Part shown: positions 1 through 7,930 of the stretch, one piece after another
How positions within the stretch are numbered: the stretch's first letter is position 1
Layout: every line of letters begins with the position of its first letter
Source: Chloropicon primus
Lineage: Eukaryota > Chlorophyta > Chloropicophyceae > Chloropicales > Chloropicaceae
Length of the DNA: 64,000 bases
Assembly (NCBI GenBank): GCA_023205875.1
Contig: CP060757.1
Span: 558,001 to 622,000 of the forward strand
Direction: 5' to 3'
The notes under the pieces: generated by a model
Database searches by the model: none
Told to the model about the DNA's origin: nothing
The model's input: only the letters and a program-made list of their open reading frames with translations
Translations under genes and position numbers: made by a program

Positions 1-243
1 CCTCCCCGAGGGCCTCCTCGCCCAAAAGGAGGAGCAGGAGAAGCAGCAGGAGAAGCAGGAGGAGGAGGAGGAGGAGGAGGGTTAGGTTAGGGAGGAGGAG
101 GAGGAGGATAGAGCAGCAGCAGCAGCAGCAGCAGCAGCCTTTCTTTCTTTTTGATCTAATGTGTAATCCATATACTAAAATTTTTCTTCTTCTTCTTCTT
201 CTTCTTCTTCTTGGGGAGGGAGCCCGCCTCGAGCTCAGAGAAC
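1..243. repeat. Low-complexity GGA/GCA/CTT trinucleotide tract
   Basis: This stretch is dominated by short imperfect trinucleotide runs: GGA-rich from about 20 to 110, GCA from about 114 to 138 and CTT from about 184 to 212. A double GGTTAG motif sits at 80-91. No gene is visible. It lies downstream of the minus-strand CCB1-like stop codon at 244, so part of it is probably that gene's 3' UTR. Confidence 0.6.
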
Positions 244-1326
244 TCAATCCGAGTTCGCCTCGACGGACTCCTTCTTCTTCTCCTTCTTCCCAAAGCCCTT
301 GGCGGCAGCGGCGCTCTGCACCAGGGGCGTGTCCTCCAGGATCCCCTTGACGTAGACCTTCCCCTTCTCGACGAACCCGGTCTCCTTGGCGAACCTCTCG
401 ATCTCCTCCTTGTCGCACTGCAGGATGACGTCGGTCCACTTGTCGTCGTCGCTCGTCACCATCTTGACCTTGGCCTCCTCGGTCCTCGTCCCGTTGCTCA
501 TGTAGTACGCGTAGGACCCCGGGGTGAGGAGCAGCATGGTGTACCACCAGCTGCCCACGCTGGGGTAGATCGTGGAGAGCACGAGGGCGATGGAGGCGAG
601 GCCGAGGAACACGTAGAACGCCAGCGCAATCCCCTGGCCCCGGTTGGCCTCGTACACGCCCTGGAAGGTGATGACCTCGCCCGTCTCCGCGATCTTGTAG
701 TTGTACTTGGTGAAGTAGGTCGCCACGACGCTCGCGACCTCGTCCAGCCCCCCCCCCTGCGCGGGGCCGGGGACCTGGAACGTCATGCTCTTCACGGAGG
801 CCTTGGGCGCCCGCTTGACGAGGGACCACAGCCCCGGGGCCGTCAGGACGACGAGGCCGAGGGAGGCCCAGTACGAGCCCGCGTCTCCCGCGAACGTCCC
901 CAAGTCCGGGGAGGAAGGCAGGGAGGAAGGCAGGGAGGAAGGCAGGGCGTCGGCGAGGGCCGGGTCGCTCAGCGCGGTGGCGACAGCGTCCGCCGAGGAG
1001 GAAGGCAGGGCGTCGGCGAGGGCCGGGTCGCTCAGCGCGGTGGCGACAGCGTCCGCCGAGGAGGAAGGCAGGGCGTCGGCGAGGGCCGGGTCGCTCAGCG
1101 CGGTGGCGACAGCGTCCGCCGAGGACGAAGGCAGGGCGTCCGCAGACGCCGCCTCCTCCACGAGGGCGAGCAGGAGGAGCTCCTGCACGCCGAGCGCCGA
1201 GGAGCGGCTCCTCAGCCTCCGCGGGGCTCTGAGGCGCAGCCTCGACTGCGCGAGCCTCGGCCCGCCGATTCGCGTGACCGCCGCGTCCTTCCTCGCCAGT
1301 GGCGCAGAGCCAGCACCACCAGCCAT
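244..1326 (-). CDS. CCB1: CCB1-like cytochrome b6f cofactor assembly factor, plastid
   Basis: 360 residues starting at an ATG (1326). The C-terminal two thirds match my recollection of the CCB1 family (DUF3529), which helps attach the covalent c-type heme ci to cytochrome b6 in thylakoids. The lead-in is SLVKRAPKASVK. After it comes a tyrosine-rich segment ending in TGEVITFQG, two hydrophobic spans (about residues 225-265, including YVFLGLASIALVLSTIYP and WWYTMLLLTPGSYAYY), then EEIERFAKETGFVEKGKVYV and a lysine-rich tail. The first ~150 residues are basic then Ala/Ser-rich, as in a long transit peptide, and contain three near-exact 21-residue repeats encoded by 63-bp DNA repeats. Upstream, 1327-1662 holds only the 5' region and a short CTG run. 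Family assignment is from remembered motifs, not a search. Confidence 0.7.
   Translation of the reverse strand: MAGGAGSAPLARKDAAVTRIGGPRLAQSRLRLRAPRRLRSRSSALGVQELLLLALVEEAASADALPSSSADAVATALSDPALADALPSSSADAVATALSDPALADALPSSSADAVATALSDPALADALPSSLPSSLPSSPDLGTFAGDAGSYWASLGLVVLTAPGLWSLVKRAPKASVKSMTFQVPGPAQGGGLDEVASVVATYFTKYNYKIAETGEVITFQGVYEANRGQGIALAFYVFLGLASIALVLSTIYPSVGSWWYTMLLLTPGSYAYYMSNGTRTEEAKVKMVTSDDDKWTDVILQCDKEEIERFAKETGFVEKGKVYVKGILEDTPLVQSAAAAKGFGKKEKKKESVEANSD
941..1140. repeat. 63-bp minisatellite inside the CCB1-like gene
   Basis: Three near-perfect 63-bp units begin at about 941, 1004 and 1067, with a diverged partial fourth from 1130. Each encodes the same 21-residue Ala/Ser/Asp-rich unit on the minus strand (core SADAVATALSDPALADALPS). 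Just before it, 911-946 carries three 12-bp repeats that encode SLPS. All units keep the reading frame. They fall in the presumed transit-peptide region, where length variation should be tolerated. Confidence 0.9.
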
Positions 1327-1662
1327 CGTGTGAGCGATTACCTTGCCAGTTCCTCCTGTCTTCTTGTCTTGTTGTTTTGTGGGACGCGGATTGTGGGAGT
1401 GCAGATGCTGCTGCTGCTGCTACGCGGCGCGGCGCGGCTCCTCTGTGCGTGCGGGTGTCCAAAATCCCAGACGCCTTCGCTCGCGCTCCGGTGGATGCGG
1501 GGTTCGTCGCCCTCCTCCTCGTCCCGCTTGTGGCTCACAGGAGCCCCCCCTCGGCTTGTGGATAGGGCACGGCGACGACGACGGGGGGGTCCATCTCTAT
1601 ATATTCAAGAAATTGTCGTTCATCATGTTTGTTTAAGTGTAACTTTGGTGGTACACTAAAAA
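1327..1662. other. Spacer between CCB1-like gene and tRNA-Lys
   Basis: 336 bp with no supported gene. It contains a (CTG)n run near 1405-1420 and should hold the CCB1-like promoter, read leftward, plus the upstream region of the tRNA gene. I see no TATA-like box close to 1663 beyond an A-rich patch at 1656-1663. Confidence 0.5.
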
Positions 1663-1677
1663 ACCGCGTTAGCTCAG

Positions 1678-1756
1678 GTACGTCTCAGGAAGAAAAACCT
1701 CGCCACCCGACGTTGAATCTCCCACTGACATGCGAATTTCGTCCGATCTATGTAGT
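1678..1756 (+). other. Ectopic D-loop intron of tRNA-Lys
   Basis: About 79 nt inserted between tRNA positions 15 and 16. The borders can fold as a bulge-helix-bulge: bulge AGG (1676-1678), 4-bp helix TACG 1679-1682 with TGTA 1751-1754 (one G-U), bulge GTT (1755-1757). Cutting after the second base of each bulge restores an exact 8-nt consensus D-loop. The same segment also starts GTACG and has TGTAG at 1751-1755, so a GT-AG reading (1678-1755) would give a 9-nt D-loop. The tRNA splicing endonuclease explanation is favoured because Pol III makes tRNAs. Confidence 0.7.
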
Positions 1757-1778
1757 TTGGTAGAGCGCCAGACTTTTA

Positions 1779-1816
1779 CTCTTAGTACGGGGATCTACTC
1801 TCGAAAAAGTCCAGTT
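1779..1816 (+). other. Canonical anticodon-loop intron of tRNA-Lys (38 nt)
   Basis: Located between positions 37 and 38, the standard eukaryotic site. The intron contains AAAAGTC (about 1805-1811), complementary to GACTTTT across the anticodon at 1771-1777. This is the pairing expected in a pre-tRNA recognised by the splicing endonuclease. Confidence 0.75.
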
Positions 1817-1852
1817 ATCTGGTGGTCGTGGGTTCGAGCCCCACATGCGGTG

Positions 1853-2152
1853 TCACCGCGGCGAAACAACAGTCGCCTCTCCTCTTGCTCCGTGAGACAA
1901 AGGTTCGGTGAGAGACGTTAGTTAGACGGTCGAGAGAGAAAGAGCCGCCGGCCGTAACGCCAAAGCCGCGGCCGACGAGTACGGCGACGAGAAGACCACG
2001 ACCAGAGAGAGAGAGAGAAAGCGATGAGTTCGAGTTACCTCCTGGAATACTTCAGCCGCTGGTTGCCGCCGAGGCCGACGAAGAAGAGGAGACTGACGAA
2101 TACTGGGTCCCACGTCCGACGTTGCGACGTCATTTGAGGGAGGCCTTGGCCG
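1853..2152. other. Spacer between tRNA-Lys and RPC3 3' end
   Basis: 300 bp with no gene that I can support. There is a short GA run near 2003-2018. No run of four or more T is seen in the first 100 bp, which is unusual just downstream of a Pol III gene. Confidence 0.5.
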
Positions 2153-3175
2153 TTACAACTTTACTTTGATCTTTGTTGATCTTTGATGATCTTCTCGTGA
2201 CTGTTCTTGGTCCGCCTCCTCCCCCTCGTCCACGTCCTGGTCCTCGTCCGCACCTCGGGGCTTGCGGCTGAGCTCGCTGTCGAAGAACACGTTGGCGACC
2301 ACGAGGATGTCGTTGAAGGAGTCCTGGAGGTACTTGTCCAATTCCCTGATGCGCCCGAACCTGTCGCGGTTGTCCCCAATCGTGATGTACTCCTGAAAAG
2401 CCCTCAGCTTCACCGCCGGGTCGTCGCTCAGATCTGTGATGCGCTGCACCGCTTCCAGGACGTCCTGGTACTCGCGGAGCTCGCTCCTCCTCCGGCCGTA
2501 CACGAGGCGCACGGTTTCGGCCATGTTCGCCCGGCAGGCCCTCGCCACGAGGGCCTCGTCCACGTGCCAGTGGCACTTGGCGCCCTTGGCGGAGGCTCCA
2601 CCGCCCTCTCGCCCCGCCTGTTGGACGAAGCCCGCGAAGAAGAGCTGGACCAGGGCGGCCCGGACCCCCTTGATGGACGCGAAGACCAGAGGCTGGATCT
2701 CCTTGGACGACAAGGGGCCGGACGTGGGGCACTCGACCCTGAGCAGCCGGAAGATCCTCCTGGGCAGCGGGCCGAGGCTCTTCCCCTCCGTCTGCACCTG
2801 ACCGAGCTTTTGCTCGACCAGGGCCTCGGCGTGGGCGAGCTGCAGCTCGGACCAAAAGCCTTGGAAGCCGAACGAGTAGCGGCCCGCGACCTTGCGGAGG
2901 AACCCCCACGAGTGCCCGCACAGGCGGCCCAGGCCGCCCTCGACCGTGGCTCTGTCCGGCAGGGCCAACGACTCCTCCTCCTCCTCGCGACGGAGCGCCT
3001 GCCAGAGCGCCTGGCAGACTTCGTTCAGGGAAAACTGGCAAGGGCCGTCCCACCAAATGCCCCAGCCCCCCGCGGCGTGCCTCCTCCGCCTGTAGGCCAG
3101 GATCAGACCCCGGAAGGCGGCCACGTCCCGCGTAGATCCCCAGATCTCGTCCCTGAAACTGAGTCGCTCCTTCTC

Positions 3176-3206
<31 letters not shown>

Positions 3207-4261
3207 TCTTCGTCGTCGTCTTCGTCGTCGTGGCCGTATTGCTCCTCGGCCCACCCCACGGAGTAATCCTCCTTGAAGCGATCGTGGAACTCCTGGGCGT
3301 TGACCCTCCACAGCACGCTGGGCTCCTTGCGCTCCCCAAAGTCGAGCTCGAACTTCTCCTCGAACATCTCGTCGTAAGCCGCCGTGGCCTTGGACCACTG
3401 CTCCTTCCTCTCCGGGACCACCTCCGCGAGGCCCTTGTGCCCCCGCTTCATGCTCTGCTTGACGGACCTCAGCTCCCACGGCGGGGGGAGCTGAGCCGAG
3501 GGCACCCTCTCCACGTAACGCCTCGTCACCAGCTTGTCGAACACGTCGCCAAAGTCGTCCTTGCCGAAGCCTAACTGGGGCTCCGCTTCATCGCAGAGCC
3601 CCTTGCTCACGTCGACCGCTTCGCTTCTGCTCAGCCTGCCGTGGACGATCAGGGTCTCCAGGACGTACTCCCCGACCTTGCCCAAGTCGGAGGACTTTAT
3701 CTCGAGCATCAAGGTCGGGAAGCTCGTCAGCACGAACGCGTAGTCCGTGTCCAGCATGTAGATGAAGTGCTTCTCCTCCACGAGCACCGGCTCCGAGAGC
3801 TCCCCGCGGGGCCTGGCGGGCAATCTCCCCTGCTCGGCGGTCTGACCCTCCTCCCGGACCACCAGCCTCGTGCACAGGTAGGTCCGAACCACGTTCAGCT
3901 TGGTGAGTATCCAGAGGGTATGCTTCACGCCCTCCTCGCAGATCTTCCCCCCGGCCTCGTCCCTCGCGTTCTCCGCGATCTCCTCGAGGGTCGCATTCCC
4001 TCTCGCGGCCAACACCCTGGCCACCGCCCCAGCCACTTTGCCGAACTTGTCCTCCACGTGAAACACGAACAACTCCAGCTCCTCCGGCGTGGCCACGCCG
4101 GCGCGCGCCGACGAAGCAGCCTGCTCCCCGTGTCCCTCGCCGTCGCGAAAAGGCGGCGTCGACGCCGGGCCTTCCGCGGGCCATTGCCTCCCGGGTTTGG
4201 CCGCACTCTTGGACTTTGGCTTCCCCTTCTTCTTCGACTTGGACGACTTCGACCTCGCCAT
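2153..4261 (-). CDS. RPC3: RNA polymerase III subunit RPC3 (POLR3C/Rpc82)
   Basis: 702 residues from the ATG at 4261. I chose it over upstream in-frame codons because it is the first ATG and is followed by a basic Ser/Lys stretch. RPC3 is part of the Pol III-specific RPC3/6/7 subcomplex that helps open the promoter and recruit TFIIIB at tRNA, 5S and U6 genes. The protein reads as a string of winged-helix segments: residues ~70-130 (ELELFVFHVEDKFGKVAGAV), ~190-260, ~380-480 and ~545-640. The C-terminal signature ITIGDNRDRFGRIRELDKYL is followed by SFNDILVVANVFFDS, matching the conserved end of Rpc82. A Lys/Glu/Asp-rich insert lies near residues 335-365. Length is slightly above the usual 530-650 residues, mostly from low-complexity additions. 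No intron is needed. Confidence 0.85.
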
Positions 4262-4502
4262 CTCTGCCTCGATCTCTCTCCTCTCTCTTCCCGGTTCTGC
4301 GTGCGTTTTCTTTTCTGGTCGAGACGCCAAACAAAACACGAGTCGAGCGAGGTGTCTACCGAAACGTGTCAAGACGCTTTCGTCCGCGCGCCCGTGACCC
4401 CTTCCTCCTCTCTCCTCCCTACTCCAACCCAACCGGCGAGGCGAGCGAGCGTTACAGACAAGACAGCAGCCCCTGGGGGGTTCGTTTCGATCTTTTTTCG
4501 CG

Positions 4503-5520
4503 ATGGACAGGCTGTGAAAGAGGAGGGAGGGACAAGGTGGTGGAGGAGGGCAAGAAGGCTGGGAAGAAGGGGGGAGGTGCCCTGAGAGACTTCAGCAGGA
4601 GGATCCTCCTCGGCGTGCTCTGCCAGGTTGCGGCCTTCGTCTTGGGCAATGTCCAGGACAAGGTAAGGGGGCGTGGGTTGTGGGGATGGGAGCAAACAGA
4701 GGCACAGGCACACACACGCGCTGCAGTAGCAGGGTCTTCTGGGAAAAGGTTTCGTCCTCTTTTTATTGACACGCTTTGCTGTCTCTTCTCTCCTCTCCTC
4801 TCCTTTCCTTTTCTTTTCTTCCACCACCACCACCATCATCATCACAATAACAACAACGACAACGACAGAGAGAGGAAGACTCTCTCTGCACGGTGAACTT
4901 GGAGGTGCACCTGAAGAAGGGCTACGAGCCGTGGACGAAGCTCTTCGACGAGGACGCGAAGAACAGGGCGGCGATCTGCGACGAGTCGAGGACGACGGTC
5001 GCCAAGGTGAGCGAGAAGCTCGCGATCGTCATCCTTCACGGCGTGCGGTTGGCCAAGTTCAATGCGTTCGTCCAAAACAAGGATTTTGCGAAGATGGTAA
5101 AGCCCTACGTGGAGAAACACGTGCCCACTGTGACTCTGACTCTGACCATGAGAGAGAGAGAGAGAGAGAGAAGGAAAGCAGAGTCTTCCTTCCTCTTCGA
5201 GTCGATCCCAGCAGCACGCCGGGTTGGCGAGGGTCCGCCTGGCGTCTTCGCCTGCAACAGACCAAGGGCGGGGAACCACAAGGGCAAGTTGATCGCCTTG
5301 CAAAAAAAAAAACAGAATGGATTACGACCAAGCAAGCCCGATGCCGATTGTCGATGTCCCCTTGCTTCTTTTTCGTCTCCACTCTCCTGGACCTGAAAAA
5401 CCTCTCTCTCCTCCCCATGACGGACACCCCTCGAAGCCCCAAGCGCGATTTCTACGCGAAAAGGGAAAGATATTCGAGGCAAAAATTGACGGCTGGCATG
5501 ATCTGGTGACCAGGTTGTAA
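4503..5520 (+). CDS. Small spliced gene, possible DUF3764/dimeric alpha-beta barrel protein; ends unresolved
   Basis: Two coding blocks share one phase: 4531-4662 (ending VLGNVQDK before GTAAGG at 4663) and, after a CAG acceptor at 4866-4868, a block from about 4869 to at least 5097. The second block (NLEVHLKKGYEPWTKLFDED, then KLAIVILHGVRLAKFNAFVQ) resembles small cyanobacterial and algal alpha/beta barrel proteins such as DUF3764. A last block near 5449-5520 (KIFEAKIDGWHDLVTRL, stop) would supply a final strand. A possible donor GTAAAG lies at 5098. The only nearby ATG (4503) is out of frame with the first block by one base, so the true start is unresolved: it could be an unseen exon, a non-ATG start or a base error. 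The second intron holds a (GA)n run at 5151-5172. Low certainty on function and structure. Confidence 0.4.
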
Positions 5521-5665
5521 CGCCTCATCGAGGAGGAGCAGGAGCGAAGCACAAAACAAGGTCTGTCTTTGGCGCCGCTCGCCGAGGAAGAGAGAGAGAG
5601 AGAGAACGTGAACGTGAACGTGAACTTTTGAGTTGATTGTCCAAACGATCGACATTGCGGAAGGG

Positions 5666-7930
5666 ATGATGAGGAGAACGAGCATTGCGTTGATCGCGGC
5701 CTTGCTGGTCGTGGTGACGGCGGTGCCATTGGGGCACGCCGCCACGAGAACGCTCCTGGACGACGCCGGTGACTTCAAGCAGGGAAGCGACGAGTGCATC
5801 TACCAGAACAGCACGGATTCCATCGTCAGCATCGCCACGGGCAACGAGGACTTCTCCACCCTGGTCGCCGCGCTCAAGGCCGCCGACCTGGTCGGTGCCT
5901 TTGACGACAACTCGCAGAAGGTCACCGTGTTCGCCCCGACCAACGAGGCGTTCGAGAAGTTCTTCACCGCCACCGGCCTCAAGCCCGAGGACGTGTTGGC
6001 CAACAAGGAGCTGCTGACGGAGGTCCTCAAGTACCACGTCTCCGGCAAGGTGTTCCCGGCCCCCATTGCGTCGGGGACCGAGATTCCCACCTTGGAGGGA
6101 ACCAGCTTGACCGAGGGAGCCGACGGTACGATCGCTGCGGCCGGATCCAACGCCACCATCACCACGCCCAACGTGTACGCGTGCAACGGCGTGGTCCAGA
6201 TCATCGACGCCGTGTTGATTCCTCAGGTCGCGCTCGACGCCCTCGCCGGCGCCAGCAACGACACCGAGGCAGCCCCCGCCACCAACGACACGGCCCCCGC
6301 CACCAACGACACCGAGCCAGAGGCCCCCGTCAGCGACGACGGAAGGAGGAGTCTGCTGCAGACGAGGGAGGATGCCCAGGACATCGGCGAGTTTGCCGTG
6401 GGACCTGCTGACCAGGCCATCGACGCGGTGCAGGGAGCCGAGACGGTCGCCGAGGAGGCCCAGGAAATTGCCACCGAGGAGGGAACCGCGGCCATGCCGT
6501 CCGACCCCGCCCTGGAGGAGGGAACCGCGGCCATGCCATCCGACCCCGCCCTGGAGGAGGGAACCGCCACCATGCCATCCGACCCCGCCCTGGAGGAGGG
6601 AACCGCCGTCATGCCGATCGTGGACAACGCCACGGAGGCCGGAGACGCCAACGCGACGATCCCCGTCGTGCCCGTCGTGCCCGCCGACGGTGACTTCAAG
6701 CAGGGAAGCGACGAGTGCATCTACCAGAACAGCACGGATTCCATCGTCAGCATCGCCACGGGCAACGAGGACTTCTCCACCCTGGTCGCCGCGCTCAAGG
6801 CCGCCGACCTGGTCGGTGCCTTTGACGACAACTCGCAGAAGGTCACCGTGTTCGCCCCGACCAACGAGGCGTTCGAGAAGTTCTTCACCGCCACCGGCCT
6901 CAAGCCCGAGGACGTGTTGGCCAACAAGGAGCTGCTGACGGAGGTCCTCAAGTACCACGTCTCCGGCAAGGTGTTCCCGGCCCCCATCGCGTCGGGGACC
7001 GAGATTCCCACCTTGGAGGGAACCAGTTTGACCGCAGGGGATGACAACACGATCATTGCGGCCGGATCCAACGCCACCATCACCACGCCCAACGTGTACG
7101 CGTGCAACGGCGTGGTCCAGATCATCGACGCCGTGTTGATTCCTCAGGTCGCGCTCGACGCCCTCGCCGGCGCCAGCAACGACACCGAGGGCGGAAGGAG
7201 GAGCCTGCTGCAGTTCGACGCGCCACCCACTACGGATGAGATCCCCGCCCCCGTGACGGACAACGCCACCGAGCCAGAGGCCCCTGCCGCGGACGCCACC
7301 CCTGTCGCCGCGGACGCCACCCCTGTCGCCGCGGACGCCACCCCTGTCGCGGATGCCACCCCTGACGCCGCCCCAGAGGCCTCCGCTTACAACCAGGGAA
7401 GCGACGAATGCATCTACTCCGACCACACAGCGACCCTCGTGGAGACTGCTGCTGGAGTCCCCGACTTTTCCACCCTGGTCGCTGCGCTCAAGGCCGCCGA
7501 CCTGGTCGGTGCCTTTGACGACAACTCCCAGAAGGTCACCGTGTTCGCCCCGACCAACGAGGCGTTTGACAAGCTCTTCTCCGAGTTCAACGTCACCGCT
7601 GAGGAGGTCCTGGGCAACAAGAAGTTCCTCGCTGACGTCCTCAAGTACCACGTCTCTGGGCAGGTGTACCCATTCTCCTCGCTCGCCGATGGAGAGGAGA
7701 TTGCCACCCTGCTCAAGGGCGAGAGCCTCGGAGTCAGCACAAGCCAGGTCCAGAACACCGTGTACTCCTTTGGCTTCCCCATCGGAACCACTGCCAGCGA
7801 GTCCGTCACCCTCCTCGGAGGGGCCACCAACGCCACCATCGTGCAAGGGAACGTGTGGGCCTGCAATGCTGTCATCCAGGTCATCGACTCCGTGCTGGTG
7901 CCTCAGTCCGCCATCAGCAGCGACCAGTAA
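5666..7930 (+). CDS. Secreted protein with three fasciclin (FAS1) domains
   Basis: 754 residues from ATG 5666. Residues 1-27 form a clear signal peptide (MRRTSIALIAALLVVVTAVP). Three FAS1 domains follow, each opening with QGSDECIY and carrying the core FSTLVAALKAADLVGAFDD, the H1-like VTVFAPTNEAF, the YH motif LKYHVSG and an ending like VYACNGVVQIIDAVLIPQ. Domains 1 and 2 are almost identical in DNA; domain 3 is diverged. The linkers are acidic and repetitive: about four 13-residue EEGTAAMPSDPAL-type units, NDTAPAT units and ADATPVA units. RRSLLQ-type motifs stand at the domain/linker borders. FAS1 proteins act in cell adhesion and extracellular matrix; a wall or surface role is inferred. There is no GPI-type tail, as the protein ends soon after domain 3. 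Confidence 0.9.
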   Translation: MMRRTSIALIAALLVVVTAVPLGHAATRTLLDDAGDFKQGSDECIYQNSTDSIVSIATGNEDFSTLVAALKAADLVGAFDDNSQKVTVFAPTNEAFEKFFTATGLKPEDVLANKELLTEVLKYHVSGKVFPAPIASGTEIPTLEGTSLTEGADGTIAAAGSNATITTPNVYACNGVVQIIDAVLIPQVALDALAGASNDTEAAPATNDTAPATNDTEPEAPVSDDGRRSLLQTREDAQDIGEFAVGPADQAIDAVQGAETVAEEAQEIATEEGTAAMPSDPALEEGTAAMPSDPALEEGTATMPSDPALEEGTAVMPIVDNATEAGDANATIPVVPVVPADGDFKQGSDECIYQNSTDSIVSIATGNEDFSTLVAALKAADLVGAFDDNSQKVTVFAPTNEAFEKFFTATGLKPEDVLANKELLTEVLKYHVSGKVFPAPIASGTEIPTLEGTSLTAGDDNTIIAAGSNATITTPNVYACNGVVQIIDAVLIPQVALDALAGASNDTEGGRRSLLQFDAPPTTDEIPAPVTDNATEPEAPAADATPVAADATPVAADATPVADATPDAAPEASAYNQGSDECIYSDHTATLVETAAGVPDFSTLVAALKAADLVGAFDDNSQKVTVFAPTNEAFDKLFSEFNVTAEEVLGNKKFLADVLKYHVSGQVYPFSSLADGEEIATLLKGESLGVSTSQVQNTVYSFGFPIGTTASESVTLLGGATNATIVQGNVWACNAVIQVIDSVLVPQSAISSDQ
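5768..6269 (+). repeat. FAS1 domain duplication, copy 1
   Basis: A 502-bp unit that recurs at 6689-7190 with a constant offset of 921 bp. The two copies differ at few positions, and most differences cluster in about 30 bp near 6110-6140 versus 7031-7061. This points to a recent tandem duplication or ongoing gene conversion. Confidence 0.9.
6476..6622 (+). repeat. 39-bp tandem repeat in the FAS1 linker
   Basis: Four units begin at about 6476, 6515, 6554 and 6593 (period 39 bp), each encoding EEGTA-MPSDPAL. The last is diverged at its end. A second linker at 7286-7348 carries three 21-bp units encoding AADATPV. Confidence 0.85.
6689..7190 (+). repeat. FAS1 domain duplication, copy 2
   Basis: Partner of 5768-6269 at an offset of 921 bp; see that entry. 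It includes the whole FAS1 domain 2 and the start of the following linker. Confidence 0.9.

Larger units (their letters stand above)
1663..1852 (+). tRNA. tRNA-Lys(UUU) with a D-loop intron and an anticodon-loop intron
   Basis: Parts seen: acceptor 5' strand ACCGCGT 1663-1669; TA 1670-1671; D-stem GCTC 1672-1675 pairing with GAGC 1763-1766; G26 at 1767; anticodon stem CCAGA 1768-1772 with TCTGG 1818-1822; loop CTTTTA 1773-1778 plus A1817; anticodon TTT 1775-1777; variable loop TGGTC; T-arm GTGGG/TTCGAGC/CCCAC 1828-1844; acceptor 3' strand ATGCGGT 1845-1851 (7/7 pairs, one G-U); discriminator G1852. Removing 1678-1756 gives the consensus D-arm TAGCTCAGTTGGTAGAGC. Removing 1779-1816 gives the usual 7-nt Lys loop CTTTTAA. 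No contiguous D-arm or acceptor exists next to the 3' part, so the D-loop interruption is needed to make a tRNA. Oddities: A1-U72 first pair, split A box, and no T4 terminator within about 100 bp downstream. A pseudogene is the main alternative. Confidence 0.8.

Noticed and set aside
80-92. GGTTAGGTTAGG as an interstitial telomere
   Set aside because: Only two units in a GGA-rich low-complexity tract. The flanks show no array, and green-alga telomeres usually use TTTAGGG.
211-1659. A 482-residue plus-strand open frame over the CCB1-like gene
   Set aside because: Low-complexity Arg/Gly-rich translation that copies the minus-strand repeats; the CCB1-like protein explains this DNA.
1735-1852. 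A contiguous, intronless tRNA ending at 1852
   Set aside because: The bases just upstream of TTTGGTAGAGC cannot form the D-stem with GAGC or the acceptor with ATGCGGT. The pairing partners are at 1663-1675.
2130-3479. Long secondary open frames over RPC3 and similar Arg/Gly/Pro-rich frames over other genes
   Set aside because: They are shadow frames in GC-rich coding DNA, without start context or recognisable domains.
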